From Glycomyces harbinensis (GTDB taxonomy: Bacteria > Actinomycetota > Actinomycetes > Mycobacteriales > Micromonosporaceae): a stretch of DNA of 64,000 nucleotides. The DNA is taken from the NCBI RefSeq assembly GCF_900101745.1, contig NZ_FNAD01000004.1, positions 62,001 to 126,000 on the forward strand, read 5' to 3'. Positions 1 to 8,229 of this stretch are shown here, in pieces. The position numbers and the translations under genes were made by a program. The notes beneath the pieces are model-generated. The model saw nothing but the letters and a program-made list of their open reading frames with translations, searched no databases and was not told the DNA's origin. Position 1 is the first letter of the stretch, and each line of letters opens with the position of its first letter.

Positions 1-1108
1 TCTCGGTGCGCCGCTCCATGACGGAGACGAGCGCGGTGTTGGAGACCGAGACCGCGCCGATCACGAGCGAGACGGCCGCGAGGCCGAGCAGGAGTGCCTG
101 CATCTCGTTCTCGACGCCCTTGCGGAAGCTGCGCAGGTCCGAGGGCTTGGACACCGAGAGGTTCTCGGCGCCTTCGGGGAAGACCGCGGTGGGCGCGGTG
201 TCGGCGACCTTGTCGGCCGCGCCGAGGTCGGTGCGGATGAAGACCTGGGCGGCGTCGTAGTCCGCGTCGGCCGCCGTGCACGGGGTCGGCGGGACGATGA
301 CGGCGCCGGTGAGCTTGGCTTCGCCTTCGGGCGCCTGGTAGATGCCGACGAGGGCGTACTCCTCGCCGTCGAGGTAGACCATGGGCCCGCCTTCGAGGGA
401 GGAGAAGCCGAGGTCGCGGGCGGCCGATTCGTCCATGATGGCGACGCGGTCGTCGCGGGCGACGTGCCCGGCGTCGAAGGCCGCTCCGTGGGTGAAGACG
501 AAGCCGAACGCGTCCATCGCGCCCGGTTCCATGCCGAAGACCGGCACCTCGCGGAGGTAGTCCTGGTCCTCGGTGCGCGAAGCGGCGCGCTCTTCACCTG
601 CGGCGCAGTAGATCCCTGCGTCGAGAACGCCGTTGATGGCGCGCACGCGCTCGGAGGACTCCAACGTGGGCGCGTATCCGGCGTCCCTCATGTTGTCGGA
701 GAACGAGACCGTGACCTGGGTGGCCTCGGTCGAGTCGAAGCGCTCGGCGATGGCGTTGGCCGAGGTGGACGAGAGGCCGACGGTGGCGACCGTGGCGGCG
801 ATGCCCAGGGCGATGCCGATCGCGGTCATCCAGGTGCGCATCGAGCGCCCGCGCATCGACTGGACCGCCTCGTAGGCGATGCCCATGGTGCGGACTCCGA
901 AGCGGCCCTTCGCCTTCGGAAGGCTCGCGGCCTCCTCCTTCGCGGCCCGCCGCTCGGCCTTGGCGGCGCGCTTGGCCTCCTTGCGGGCCGCGCGGCCCCC
1001 TGGCTCGGGGCCGCCCTCGCCGTCGGGGACGGTGCCCGGGGTTCCCTCGGCGGGAACGTAGTCGAGCATCTCGGTGTCGGTCTCGGGCTTGCGGCGCCTG
1101 CGGGCCAT
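1..1108 (-). CDS. FtsX/MacB-type ABC transporter permease (partial, runs off left edge)
   Basis: This is the permease of an efflux-type ABC system, read leftwards and cut by the window edge after about 369 codons. The first 70 residues are hydrophilic and rich in Lys/Arg/Ala. A membrane helix follows at about residues 93-115, then a large extracytoplasmic domain of the MacB periplasmic core type. A second helix (LGLAAVSLVIGAVSVSNTALVS) begins just before the edge. The ATG overlaps the stop of the upstream adaptor gene in an ATGA quartet, so the two are translationally coupled. The missing C-terminal part should carry two more helices. An ATPase partner is expected beyond the edge. The family is clear; the substrate is not. 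Confidence 0.8.
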   Translation of the reverse strand, partial: MARRRRKPETDTEMLDYVPAEGTPGTVPDGEGGPEPGGRAARKEAKRAAKAERRAAKEEAASLPKAKGRFGVRTMGIAYEAVQSMRGRSMRTWMTAIGIALGIAATVATVGLSSTSANAIAERFDSTEATQVTVSFSDNMRDAGYAPTLESSERVRAINGVLDAGIYCAAGEERAASRTEDQDYLREVPVFGMEPGAMDAFGFVFTHGAAFDAGHVARDDRVAIMDESAARDLGFSSLEGGPMVYLDGEEYALVGIYQAPEGEAKLTGAVIVPPTPCTAADADYDAAQVFIRTDLGAADKVADTAPTAVFPEGAENLSVSKPSDLRSFRKGVENEMQALLLGLAAVSLVIGAVSVSNTALVSVMERRTE

Positions 1109-2397
1109 CAGCCGTTGCCCCGGTCGCGCCAGGCGATCACGACCTTGTCGCCCTCGCTCAGCTCGTCCTCCACGGGGACGACCACGCCGCGGCCCTCGTG
1201 GCGCAGGGTCACGTCGACCTCGATGTGGCGCTCCTTCCCCTCCTCGCCTTCGAGGACGGTGAGCATGGTGCGGTCCTCGGCGTCCGTCCACAGTGCGGAG
1301 AGCGGCACGATGAGCGCGTCCTCGGCGGAGCGGGCCCTGATGAGGGTCACCTCCTGCTCCTCGCCGGGGGCGAGGTCGTCGATGCCCTCCACCTTGTCGG
1401 CGTCGAACTCGAAGACGGCGAACGTCTTCTCGACCGCCTCGCCCTCCTCGCCGGTGAACTCGTCGGTCTCGCCGGCCTCTTCGCGGACGTCGAGCTCGAA
1501 GTTGCCGACCTCCTGGCCCTCGAGGGGGCCCGAGCCGTACTCGAGCTCGGCGTCCCCGCCGAGAGCGGTCAGCTCGGCGGCGGTCTCCTCGTCGAGTTCG
1601 GCCTCGAGCTTCCAGTCGCCCGAGGCGAGGACCATCACGGGCTCCTCGGCAGTGACCGGCGCGGACTGCTCCGCGTTGATCTTGCTGACCTGCATGGGCA
1701 GGTTCGGCAGGAACACGATCTCCGAGGCGGGCAGGGCGACGCGCTCGACCGTCTCGGTCTGGGCGCCGCCGGTGTTCTCCTCGCCGCCCTCGGCGTCCTC
1801 CTCGCCGGCGTCGCCTTCGGTCCCGGCGTCGCCCTCGTCCTCTTCGGTGATGACCTCTTCACTGGTGGTCGCGTGGTCGTAGCCGGCGTGGTCGTAGAGC
1901 TTCTTCAGGTCCGAGGCCGTGCGCGAGTCGAACGTGCCGGTCTTGGGGGTCCCGTACAGCTGCTGCAGCGCGAGCTGGAGCTGTTCGACGTCCGGTCCGG
2001 TGTCGCCCTCCTGGAGGTCCCGGTAGGCCGGGACGTCGCCTTCGAGGGCGATCATGGGGCGGCCGGAGACCTCCAAGAGGACCGTTCCGGCCTTGACCTC
2101 GTCGCCGACCTTCAGGGGGATGTCCGAGGCCAGCGCGGTCTCGATCCCCTCGGGCGCGGCGGGGGCCTGGACGCTGAAGTCCCCGGTCCGGTCGAGCACC
2201 GCGTCGAATTCGATCGTGTCGATGAGCTGGTCCTGGTCGACCCGGACGGTGATCACACTGTCGTCCGGTTCGGATGTCTCCTCCGCGCGCTGCGCCGGCG
2301 TGCGCGCCTGCGCGGCGAAGTACCAGGCGGTACCGGTCGCACCCAGCAGTGCCAGGGCGAGCACCCCGCTGACGACATGGCTTTTCGTGAGCCGCAT
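1108..2397 (-). CDS. efflux periplasmic adaptor (HlyD/MacA-like) with peptidoglycan-binding domain
   Basis: A membrane-anchored adaptor of 429 residues, expected to work with the coupled permease. It starts with a short cytoplasmic stretch and one membrane helix at residues 9-29. A biotinyl/lipoyl-like segment lies around residues 60-120 (KVGDEVKAGTVLLEVSGRP). A PG_binding_1-like helical segment follows at about 125-170 (GDTGPDVEQLQLALQQLYG). An acidic Glu/Asp/Gly-rich linker comes next, then a beta-rich C-terminal half. I chose the ATG at 2397 over the upstream in-frame ATG at 2421 because a perfect GGAGGAGGA ribosome site lies at 2405-2413. Actinobacterial adaptors of this type often insert a peptidoglycan-binding domain. 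The substrate is unknown. Confidence 0.75.
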   Translation of the reverse strand: MRLTKSHVVSGVLALALLGATGTAWYFAAQARTPAQRAEETSEPDDSVITVRVDQDQLIDTIEFDAVLDRTGDFSVQAPAAPEGIETALASDIPLKVGDEVKAGTVLLEVSGRPMIALEGDVPAYRDLQEGDTGPDVEQLQLALQQLYGTPKTGTFDSRTASDLKKLYDHAGYDHATTSEEVITEEDEGDAGTEGDAGEEDAEGGEENTGGAQTETVERVALPASEIVFLPNLPMQVSKINAEQSAPVTAEEPVMVLASGDWKLEAELDEETAAELTALGGDAELEYGSGPLEGQEVGNFELDVREEAGETDEFTGEEGEAVEKTFAVFEFDADKVEGIDDLAPGEEQEVTLIRARSAEDALIVPLSALWTDAEDRTMLTVLEGEEGKERHIEVDVTLRHEGRGVVVPVEDELSEGDKVVIAWRDRGNG

Positions 2398-2404
2398 GTT
2401 TGTG

Positions 2405-2413
2405 TCCTCCTCC
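2405..2413 (-). promoter_or_regulatory. ribosome binding site of the adaptor gene
   Basis: GGAGGAGGA on the minus strand, 7 nt before the ATG at 2397. It decides the start against an upstream in-frame ATG at 2421. Confidence 0.75.
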
Positions 2414-2493
2414 GCCCCCAAGACGCGGGAGAAGAACGGCTTCGTTGCGGCCGAACCGTCTCAATTCGGTAACACCCCTTGCGGGGCCCGCCG

Positions 2494-3186
2494 TCAGTTG
2501 TTCAGGCCGACCGACTTCATGCGGTCCTGGTGCGCCCGGGTGAGGCGTCGCAGCAGCGTGTCGAGGGTGCCGCCGTCGCCGACGATGAGTCCGGTGAGGC
2601 GTGCGTTGGCGGCGGCCACGCCCTGTGCGCGGTTGATGCCCTCGCCGACGAGGCGGCGGGCCCACAGCGACAGGCGCCCGGTGACGGAGGGGTCGGCCTC
2701 GACGGCGGCGCGGATCTCCTCGGCGGCGAAGTCGGCGGCGGTCGTCTCGGCGAGCACGGTCTCGATGAGGGTGCGGTCGCCCGGTTCCAGCCCGGTGGAG
2801 ACGGCGCGGAAGAAGTCGTCGGCGACGGCGTCGCCGAGGTAGACCTTCACGAGCGCTTCGAGCCAGTCGCGCGGCGAGGTGGAGGCGTCAAAGGAGCGGA
2901 AGGCCTCCTTGAACGGGGCCATCGCCGCGGCCGGGTCGGCGCCGAGCTCGGCGAGGCGGTCGGCGAGGAGCCGGTAGTTGCGAATCTCACCGACGGCCGC
3001 CTCGGAGAGGGCGGCCCTGCGCCCCAGGTCGGGGGCCAGCCGCGCGTCGTAGACCATCCGCTCGAACGCGAGCAGCTCGCCGAGGGCAAGCAGCCCAAGG
3101 AGATCGATGACGGATTCGCGACTGGGGGCCGCGGCGACGGGGACGGGGTCGTCGGCTCCGGCGGCGGGATCAGTTGTCTCGGACAC
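2494..3186 (-). CDS. ferritin-like fold protein, MiaE-like (PF13794 type)
   Basis: A 230-residue all-helical protein resembling the actinobacterial ferritin-like family annotated as MiaE-like tRNA hydroxylase. Helices carry spaced Glu/His-type positions, for example LLALGELLAFERMVYDARLAP near the N-terminus, plus a C-terminal DRTLIETVLAE and an R-rich segment (SLWARRLVGEGINRAQG). In many actinomycetes a homologue lies divergent from a DEAD-box helicase gene, as here, which supports the assignment. The start is GTG at 3186 with no Shine-Dalgarno but a -10-like TAACCT exactly 6 nt upstream, so a leaderless mRNA is likely. Enzymatic activity is not shown by the sequence; I did not verify a complete diiron ligand set. 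Confidence 0.7.
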   Translation of the reverse strand: MSETTDPAAGADDPVPVAAAPSRESVIDLLGLLALGELLAFERMVYDARLAPDLGRRAALSEAAVGEIRNYRLLADRLAELGADPAAAMAPFKEAFRSFDASTSPRDWLEALVKVYLGDAVADDFFRAVSTGLEPGDRTLIETVLAETTAADFAAEEIRAAVEADPSVTGRLSLWARRLVGEGINRAQGVAAANARLTGLIVGDGGTLDTLLRRLTRAHQDRMKSVGLNN

Positions 3187-3588
3187 GGGGGCAGGTTATC
3201 ACTGGCCCGGAGCGCCCTTCGCCTTCGCGGGTTGTCGCGAACCGGACGGTTCGACACGTCTTCGCAGGCCAGGAGTGCCACATTCGGGTGAGAACAGCCA
3301 CCCCCGAGGGGGGTCCAGAGCGGCGCTCCGAGACGAAGGCGCACGGAGAGCGTACGATGGACAGGAGCGACCGCGGCCTTTCACAGGGCATTCCCCTTGA
3401 CGATGCTTGCAAGCCGGGCATCAGCACAGTGCGAACGGTCCTCAACGCGGCTCCGGCGTGAAGCGCCGGACCGCTCCTGCGAAGCGGCGACTCTCCGAAT
3501 CCGGCGGTCGTCGCCGCTGTGTAACGAGACTATATGTGGCGCCGAGTTCCCCGGATCTGGTGACGTCCTCCGCCACGAGGTGAACAGA
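3187..3588. other. divergent intergenic region, ferritin-like gene / DEAD-box helicase
   Basis: About 400 bp with no convincing gene. The left end holds the leaderless promoter of the ferritin-like gene. The right side probably holds the promoter and a leader for the helicase; a TACGAT -10-like hexamer occurs near 3352 and an ACTATA stretch near 3529, neither with a clear -35. Short open frames here show no family resemblance. The translated stretch in frame with the helicase (3397-3588) looks like read-through of leader DNA. Confidence 0.5.
3193..3198 (-). promoter_or_regulatory. -10 element of a leaderless promoter
   Basis: TAACCT on the minus strand, 6 nt upstream of the GTG start at 3186. 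No good -35 is visible at 16-18 nt. Confidence 0.45.
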
Positions 3589-5220
3589 GTGAACGAAGTG
3601 AACAATGACCGGCCCAAGAACGACGGGCCCACGTTCGCGGCTCTAGGCGTTCGCGAAGAAACCGTCGAAGCGCTTGCGGCGCTTGGTATCGAACGGGCCT
3701 TCGCGATCCAGGAGTACGCGATTCCGATCGCATTGCGCGGTTCCGACATCATCGGCCGCGCCCCCACCGGCACCGGCAAGACCTTCGGGTTCGGCCTGCC
3801 GATCATCGACCAGATCACCTCCGCCGAGGAGGGCGCCGACGGCAGACCGCAGGCGCTGATCCTGGTCCCGACGCGCGAGCTCGGCCTCCAGGTCTCGCGG
3901 GACCTCGAGGACGCGGGCAAGACCCGCGGCATCCGGGTCCTGCCGATCTACGGCGGCCGCGCCTACGAGCCCCAGGTCGACGCGCTCAAGGCGGGCGTCG
4001 AGATCATCGTCGGCACCCCCGGGCGCCTGCTCGACCTGCACAAGTCCAAGCACATCAAGCTCGACCGGATCGCGCACTGCGTCCTGGACGAGGCCGACCG
4101 CATGCTCGACCTCGGCTTCTCCGAGGACGTCGAGAAGATCCTCAAGCTCCTCCCCACCGAGCGCCAGACGATGCTGTTCTCGGCGACGATGCCCGACACG
4201 ATCATGTCGCTGTCGCGCCGCCACATGAACCGGCCCATGACCGTGGCCGCCGACGTGTCCGCGCCCGACCTCGAGGCCGCGAACAACACCCGCCAGCTCG
4301 TCTACATGACCCACGCGATGAACAAGGTCGAGGTCGCGGCCCGGATCCTCCAGGCCAACGGCCGGGGCCTGACGATCATGTTCTGCCGCACCAAGCGCGC
4401 GGCGCAGAAGCTCGCCGACGAACTGGACTTCCGCGGCTTCGCGGTCGGCTCGGTCCACGGCGACCTGGGCCAGAACGCCCGCGAGCGGGCCCTGCGGGCC
4501 TTCCGCTCGGGCAAGATCGACGTGCTCGTGGCGACGGACGTGGCCGCGCGCGGCATCGACGTCCCCGACATCACGCACGTCATCAACTACGACGCGCCCG
4601 AAGAGGCGGAGACGTACATCCACCGCGTCGGCCGCACCGGCCGCGCGGGCGCGACCGGCATCGCCGTCACCTTCCTGACGTGGGAGGACCTGCCGCGCTG
4701 GAAGATCATCGTCAAGGTCAACAACCTCGACCTGGCCATCGCGCCGCCGGAGACGTACCACACCTCCGACCACCTCTACTCCGACCTGGACATCCCCGAG
4801 GGAGCGCCGTCGTCGCTGCCGAGCGAGATGCGCAAGCGCGACGGCCTCAGCGCCGAGCGCGAGGAGAACGTCGAGGGCGACAGCCGCAAGAAGTCCCGCA
4901 GCAGCCGCGCTCCGCGCGGCAAGGGCCGCGGCGAGAGCGACCGGCGAGGCGGCGGGCGCAGCGGCGACAGCCGCGGCGCGGGCCGCGAGTCCTCCGCCGG
5001 CGAGAGCGCCGAGAGCACGCCGCAGGAGCCGCGTACGCGCCAGCGCCGCCGCATCCGCGGTGAGGGCGAAGCGGTCGCGGCCGCGAGCGAGTCGAAGCCC
5101 GCGCCCGAGCAGCGCGCCCCGCAGGACGAGGGCGGCGCCGAAGGCGACGCCCCGGCCCGCAGGCGCCGCCGCCGCCGTCGCCCGACGGGCGGCAGCGACC
5201 GCCAGTCGACCGAAGGCTAG
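3589..5220 (+). CDS. DEAD/DEAH-box ATP-dependent RNA helicase
   Basis: An RNA helicase of 543 residues with all superfamily 2 motifs in order: Q motif (FAIQEYAIPIAL), motif I APTGTGKT, Ia PTRELGLQ, Ib TPGRLLD, motif II DEAD, III SAT, then V ATDVAARGID and VI HRVGRTGR. The last 120 residues form a basic RGG/Arg-rich tail ending in a run of Arg, typical of RNA-binding tails in actinobacterial RhlE/CsdA-like helicases. It probably unwinds structured RNA in ribosome assembly or mRNA turnover. The GTG at 3589 is chosen because GAGG lies 8 nt upstream. In-frame GTGs at 3580 and 3598 are alternatives, and the frame stays open to 3397. A very strong palindromic terminator follows 10 nt after the stop. 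Confidence 0.92.
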   Translation: MNEVNNDRPKNDGPTFAALGVREETVEALAALGIERAFAIQEYAIPIALRGSDIIGRAPTGTGKTFGFGLPIIDQITSAEEGADGRPQALILVPTRELGLQVSRDLEDAGKTRGIRVLPIYGGRAYEPQVDALKAGVEIIVGTPGRLLDLHKSKHIKLDRIAHCVLDEADRMLDLGFSEDVEKILKLLPTERQTMLFSATMPDTIMSLSRRHMNRPMTVAADVSAPDLEAANNTRQLVYMTHAMNKVEVAARILQANGRGLTIMFCRTKRAAQKLADELDFRGFAVGSVHGDLGQNARERALRAFRSGKIDVLVATDVAARGIDVPDITHVINYDAPEEAETYIHRVGRTGRAGATGIAVTFLTWEDLPRWKIIVKVNNLDLAIAPPETYHTSDHLYSDLDIPEGAPSSLPSEMRKRDGLSAEREENVEGDSRKKSRSSRAPRGKGRGESDRRGGGRSGDSRGAGRESSAGESAESTPQEPRTRQRRRIRGEGEAVAAASESKPAPEQRAPQDEGGAEGDAPARRRRRRRRPTGGSDRQSTEG

Positions 5221-5230
5221 CGAGCAACGA

Positions 5231-5280
5231 ACGGCGGTGGCCGGGTGTCCCTCGATCGAGGGACACCCGGCCACCGCCGT
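5231..5280. terminator. 50-nt perfect palindrome, helicase terminator
   Basis: Every base from 5231 to 5280 pairs with its mirror (25-nt arms, about 21-23 bp stem plus tight loop). It starts 10 nt after the helicase stop. No T-run follows, which is usual in high-GC actinomycetes. Confidence 0.8.
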
Positions 5281-5311
5281 CCTGTCGTACCCCACGAGCA
5301 CCCTTAGAACC

Positions 5312-5420
5312 GGGGCCCCGCGATCCGGCTCCCTGCGGTGTCAGCGCTGCCCTCCGCACCGAGGCGGAACCGTCGCACCGCTCGGGCACCCTCGATTCGG
5401 GGGCCCCGCGATCCGGCTCC
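5312..5420. repeat. 21-bp direct repeat pair
   Basis: The same 21 bases (starting GGGGCCCCGCGATCC) occur at 5312-5332 and 5400-5420, spaced 88 bp apart in the gap before the small membrane-protein gene. A diverged inverted relative (GGCGGATCGCCGGGCCCC) lies at about 29190-29207 in another intergenic hairpin. Confidence 0.6.
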
Positions 5421-5451
5421 TTGAGGCCCCGGCCCTGCCCGGCGTTAGGCT
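5421..5451 (+). promoter_or_regulatory. promoter of the 77-residue membrane protein
   Basis: TTGAGG at 5421-5426, 19-nt spacer, TAGGCT at 5446-5451, then 6 nt to the ATG at 5458: a leaderless arrangement. Confidence 0.5.
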
Positions 5452-5457
5452 CTCCCC

Positions 5458-5691
5458 ATGAGCGACCGGTCGGACGGCGGCTATCAGGGCCCGCCCGTGA
5501 ACGTGCCCCCTCCTCCCGGCTGGCGGGTCGAGGCCGTGGCCCTGCCCGGCGAGCCCCGGCGGCTCCCGCCCCAGGACCATGAGGCGATCAACGCCGCCGA
5601 GCAGCGGGCCCGCCTCGTCACCCACTGGGTCACGCTCGTCACGGTGGCGCTCATGTTCACCGTCCTCATCATCGGGCTCGTCAGCGCCTGA
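5458..5691 (+). CDS. small single-pass membrane protein
   Basis: A 77-residue protein of unknown function. The N-terminal half is hydrophilic and Pro-rich (VNVPPPPGWRVEAVALPGEP). A single membrane helix lies at the C-terminus, about residues 53-76 (THWVTLVTVALMFTVLIIGL). It has no signal peptide, so it is probably a tail-anchored protein with its N-terminus in the cytoplasm. A leaderless promoter precedes it and a strong bidirectional hairpin at 5704-5739 follows it, so it is a monocistronic unit. I recognise no family. Confidence 0.6.
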   Translation: MSDRSDGGYQGPPVNVPPPPGWRVEAVALPGEPRRLPPQDHEAINAAEQRARLVTHWVTLVTVALMFTVLIIGLVSA

Positions 5692-5703
5692 CCGCGACGC
5701 ACC

Positions 5704-5739
5704 GCGGCCCCGGCCGGGCATCCGCCCGGCCGGGGCCGC
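5704..5739. terminator. bidirectional hairpin between convergent genes
   Basis: 16-bp perfect GC stem (5704-5719 with 5724-5739) and loop ATCC, between the small membrane-protein gene (+) and the DUF2231 gene (-). Confidence 0.85.
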
Positions 5740-5753
5740 TTCGTCGCAGGCCG

Positions 5754-6299
5754 CTACTGGACCGCTCCGCCCCAGACCATCTCGGCGCCGGTGTGCCCGG
5801 TCTTGTAGACCCACCAGGCCGCCAGCACCAGCAGCGCGAACGCGACCAGCCCGATGACGAACATGATGATCTTGCGTCCGGTCGCGGCCGGGTCGTCCGA
5901 GCCCTTGGCCTCGCCGTCCTCGGTCGCGGCCGGCGCCGGCGCGTCGGCGTTGCGCAGCAGCGCGGCCCGGCGCCCCCGGTCGAGCCCGGCGAACAGGAAC
6001 CACACCGGGATCAGGGCGATCAGCGTCCACAGGAGCCAGTAGCCGTTGTCGTGGTGCGCTTGGACGGCGTCGGGCCAGCCGTCGGGGTAGGTGTAGTCGG
6101 CGAGCTGCTGCCCGCTGAAGATCGAACCGTACGCGGCGGCCGGGGTGACCAGCACCAGGACCGCCACCGCCCAGCCGAGCAGACGCCGCAGCGGGGGGAT
6201 GAGGAGGTAGGCGATGCCGAGCAGCACCAGCAGGGCGACCAGGATGATCGGCGCGTGCACCGCCAGCGGGTGGAGGGGCAGATCGAGAATCGTCGTCAT
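5754..6299 (-). CDS. DUF2231 family membrane protein
   Basis: A 181-residue integral membrane protein. The N-terminus LPLHPLAVHAPIILVALLVLLG carries the HP..VH.P motif of DUF2231. There are four predicted helices: about 13-33, 38-60, 86-105 and 143-166. A hydrophilic, Ala/Glu/Asp-rich loop lies between helices 3 and 4. The motif histidines suggest a redox or metal role, but function is unknown. The start ATG at 6299 directly abuts a 17-nt imperfect palindrome (6300-6316), which may be an operator. MarC lies just upstream on the same strand, only 24 nt away, so co-transcription is possible. Confidence 0.75.
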   Translation of the reverse strand: MTTILDLPLHPLAVHAPIILVALLVLLGIAYLLIPPLRRLLGWAVAVLVLVTPAAAYGSIFSGQQLADYTYPDGWPDAVQAHHDNGYWLLWTLIALIPVWFLFAGLDRGRRAALLRNADAPAPAATEDGEAKGSDDPAATGRKIIMFVIGLVAFALLVLAAWWVYKTGHTGAEMVWGGAVQ

Positions 6300-6316
6300 A
6301 GGGTTAATTGAACCCT
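6300..6316. promoter_or_regulatory. inverted repeat abutting the DUF2231 start
   Basis: AGGGTT-AATTG-AACCCT, 6-bp arms, between the MarC stop and the DUF2231 ATG. It could be an operator or a weak hairpin. Confidence 0.3.
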
Positions 6317-6323
6317 AAAGTGA

Positions 6324-6956
6324 TCACCAACCGACAGCTCCAGCAGAACTTTCGAAGAGTTCGACGTATCCCATCACCGCATCGGCGATGAGCTGCACCG
6401 CGATCGCGGCCAGCAGGACGCCCGCGATCCGCGTCAGCACCTCGATGCCCCCGCGCCGCAGGATCTTCACCAGGAACCCCGAGAAGCGCATCACCAGGAA
6501 GATCGCGACGTGGATGATGACGATCGCCAGCGCGATCCACAGGTAGTCCATATGGGACGGCGCCTGCTTCACGAACAGGATGACCGCGACGATCGCGCCG
6601 GGCCCGGCCAGCAGCGGGGTGCCCAGCGGCACGAGCGCGATGTTCGACGTGGCCGCCTCGTTCGGGTCGTCGGCCTTGCCGGTGAGCAGCTGCAGGGCGA
6701 CCAGGAGCAGCAGCAGTCCGCCCGCGCCCTGGAGCGCGGCGAGGTCGATGTGCAGGTAGCTGATGATCTGCTGCCCCAGGAGCGCGAACAGCGTGATCAC
6801 GCCCAGGGACAGGCACGTCGCCTGGAGCGCGGCCCGGTTGCGCTCGCGCTGATCCATGGTCCCGGTCAGGGCCAGGTAGATCGGCACGATGCCGGGCGGG
6901 TCCATGATGACGAACAGCGTCACCGCGACGGTCAGAAAATACTCGAGTCCACCCAC
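6324..6956 (-). CDS. MarC family integral membrane protein
   Basis: A 210-residue protein with six predicted membrane helices, the usual length and topology of the MarC/UPF0056 family. Typical family motifs are seen: FVIMDPPGIVPIYLALT near the N-terminus and ALVPLGTPLLAGPGAIVAVI after the third helix. The family was once linked to multiple antibiotic resistance, but no transport activity is established. The start is GTG at 6956. A CATACT hexamer lies 6 nt upstream, compatible with a leaderless mRNA though weaker than other examples in the window. Confidence 0.85.
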   Translation of the reverse strand: MGGLEYFLTVAVTLFVIMDPPGIVPIYLALTGTMDQRERNRAALQATCLSLGVITLFALLGQQIISYLHIDLAALQGAGGLLLLLVALQLLTGKADDPNEAATSNIALVPLGTPLLAGPGAIVAVILFVKQAPSHMDYLWIALAIVIIHVAIFLVMRFSGFLVKILRRGGIEVLTRIAGVLLAAIAVQLIADAVMGYVELFESSAGAVGW

Positions 6957-7020
6957 GCAGCGAGTATGTCAAGTCCGCCAGGTCACAGCCCCGCATTCGG
7001 ACACTCGTGTTAGGTGCGGC

Positions 7021-8229
7021 TCAGCGGGGCCGCGGACGGGATAAGCGGGTGTAGTCGAGCACCGGCATGACGGCCCCCGCGGGCGGGGTGAGCTCGGACA
7101 GGGACCCCTCTTCGGTGCTCGCGTCCAGGAGCAGCCAGGTCTCGTCGCCCAGGTTCCCGGTCAGCTCCCAGCGGCCGTACGGATCGGTCCAGTACAGGCC
7201 GGTTTCGAAGTACCGCTCCTGGTACTCGCCGAAGTCGAAGTCCTCGATCATCGGGAACGTGTACGTCGCCTGGCTGTACTCGACGTACTCGCGGACCAGC
7301 TCGGGCGCGGCGTCGTCGGACGCGGTCGCGACCAGTTCGTCCTGGATGACCGCGGAGTCGAGCGATCCGCACTGCTCACCGTCGTCGGCGAGGCCGACGC
7401 CGGCCTCCAGGTCGGCGACGCAGACGTAGCCGGGGTCCTCGAGGTCGGTGACGGCCACCGATTCGAACCCGGCCGCGCCGACCGACTCCAGGCCCCATTT
7501 GAACTGCTCGTCGAAGTGGTATTCGCCGATGCCCCCGCCGTTGACCCCTTGCAGGTCGGCCGTGAACACGGCGGTGCTGGCGCTCCAGTCCATGAGGGTG
7601 AGCGCGTAGGCGGTGGTGAAGGTCGCGTCCACGGCCTGCCCGGCGCTGTCGGCGAGGGTGACGTCCTGCAGCCGGTGCTCCTCCACGGTGTACGCGGCGT
7701 CCGGCGTGACCATCGCGAACTGGGTGCCGCCGTAATTGACACGCGTGTACGTCTCCATGGTCGGCTTCTCGTAGACCTCGCCCGCCGCGCCGTCGAAGCC
7801 GGTGAAGGCCACCTGGGACTCGGTCTCGGCCATGTAGGCGCCGTCGAGTCGGAAGACGCCGTAGTCGGGACTCGCCACGTCGATCGCCACCGAGGTGCCC
7901 TCGCTGTTGAGCACCGAGTAGCGGCCGTCGCCGTCCTCGACGACGAACTCCATGGCGAACTCGTTCTGCACTTCGGTCGTGCTGGTGTCGGCGGCGAGCG
8001 TGCCCTCCTGCGGGTCGGGCGCGACCCAGGGCTGCCACACGAACGTGGCCGCGCCGAGCACGAGCAGGCCCGCGCCGCTCGCCGCGGCGGCGACGCGCCT
8101 GCGGTGGCGGATGCGGCCGGCCCCGGCGATCGCCAGGTCGGCCAGGCCGGGATCCTCGGTGGCGGCGGGCGCGGCGTCGACCCTCTGGGCCATCTCGCTG
8201 CGCAGGAGGGATTCGATGTCCCCGCTCAC
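7021..8229 (-). CDS. membrane partner of the sigma factor, possible anti-sigma-like protein
   Basis: A 402-residue protein with a cytoplasmic N-terminus of about 45 residues (MSGDIESLLRSEMAQRV), one membrane helix at about 48-68 (AAAASGAGLLVLGAATFVW) and a 330-residue acidic extracytoplasmic part with no recognised domain. Its GTG overlaps the stop of the upstream SigE-family sigma gene in a GTGA quartet. This coupling is typical of sigma/anti-sigma pairs, and SigE-family operons often encode such single-pass proteins. The cytoplasmic N-terminus has no clear zinc-binding HxxxCxxC motif, so it is not a ZAS-type anti-sigma factor. The role is inferred from context. Confidence 0.6.
   Translation of the reverse strand: MSGDIESLLRSEMAQRVDAAPAATEDPGLADLAIAGAGRIRHRRRVAAAASGAGLLVLGAATFVWQPWVAPDPQEGTLAADTSTTEVQNEFAMEFVVEDGDGRYSVLNSEGTSVAIDVASPDYGVFRLDGAYMAETESQVAFTGFDGAAGEVYEKPTMETYTRVNYGGTQFAMVTPDAAYTVEEHRLQDVTLADSAGQAVDATFTTAYALTLMDWSASTAVFTADLQGVNGGGIGEYHFDEQFKWGLESVGAAGFESVAVTDLEDPGYVCVADLEAGVGLADDGEQCGSLDSAVIQDELVATASDDAAPELVREYVEYSQATYTFPMIEDFDFGEYQERYFETGLYWTDPYGRWELTGNLGDETWLLLDASTEEGSLSELTPPAGAVMPVLDYTRLSRPRPR

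Noticed and set aside
3643..5301. 552-codon open frame antisense to the DEAD-box helicase
   Set aside because: It mirrors the helicase gene; the translation is low-complexity Arg/Ala/Val/Leu-rich with no domain. Such frames are expected from near-100 percent GC third positions.
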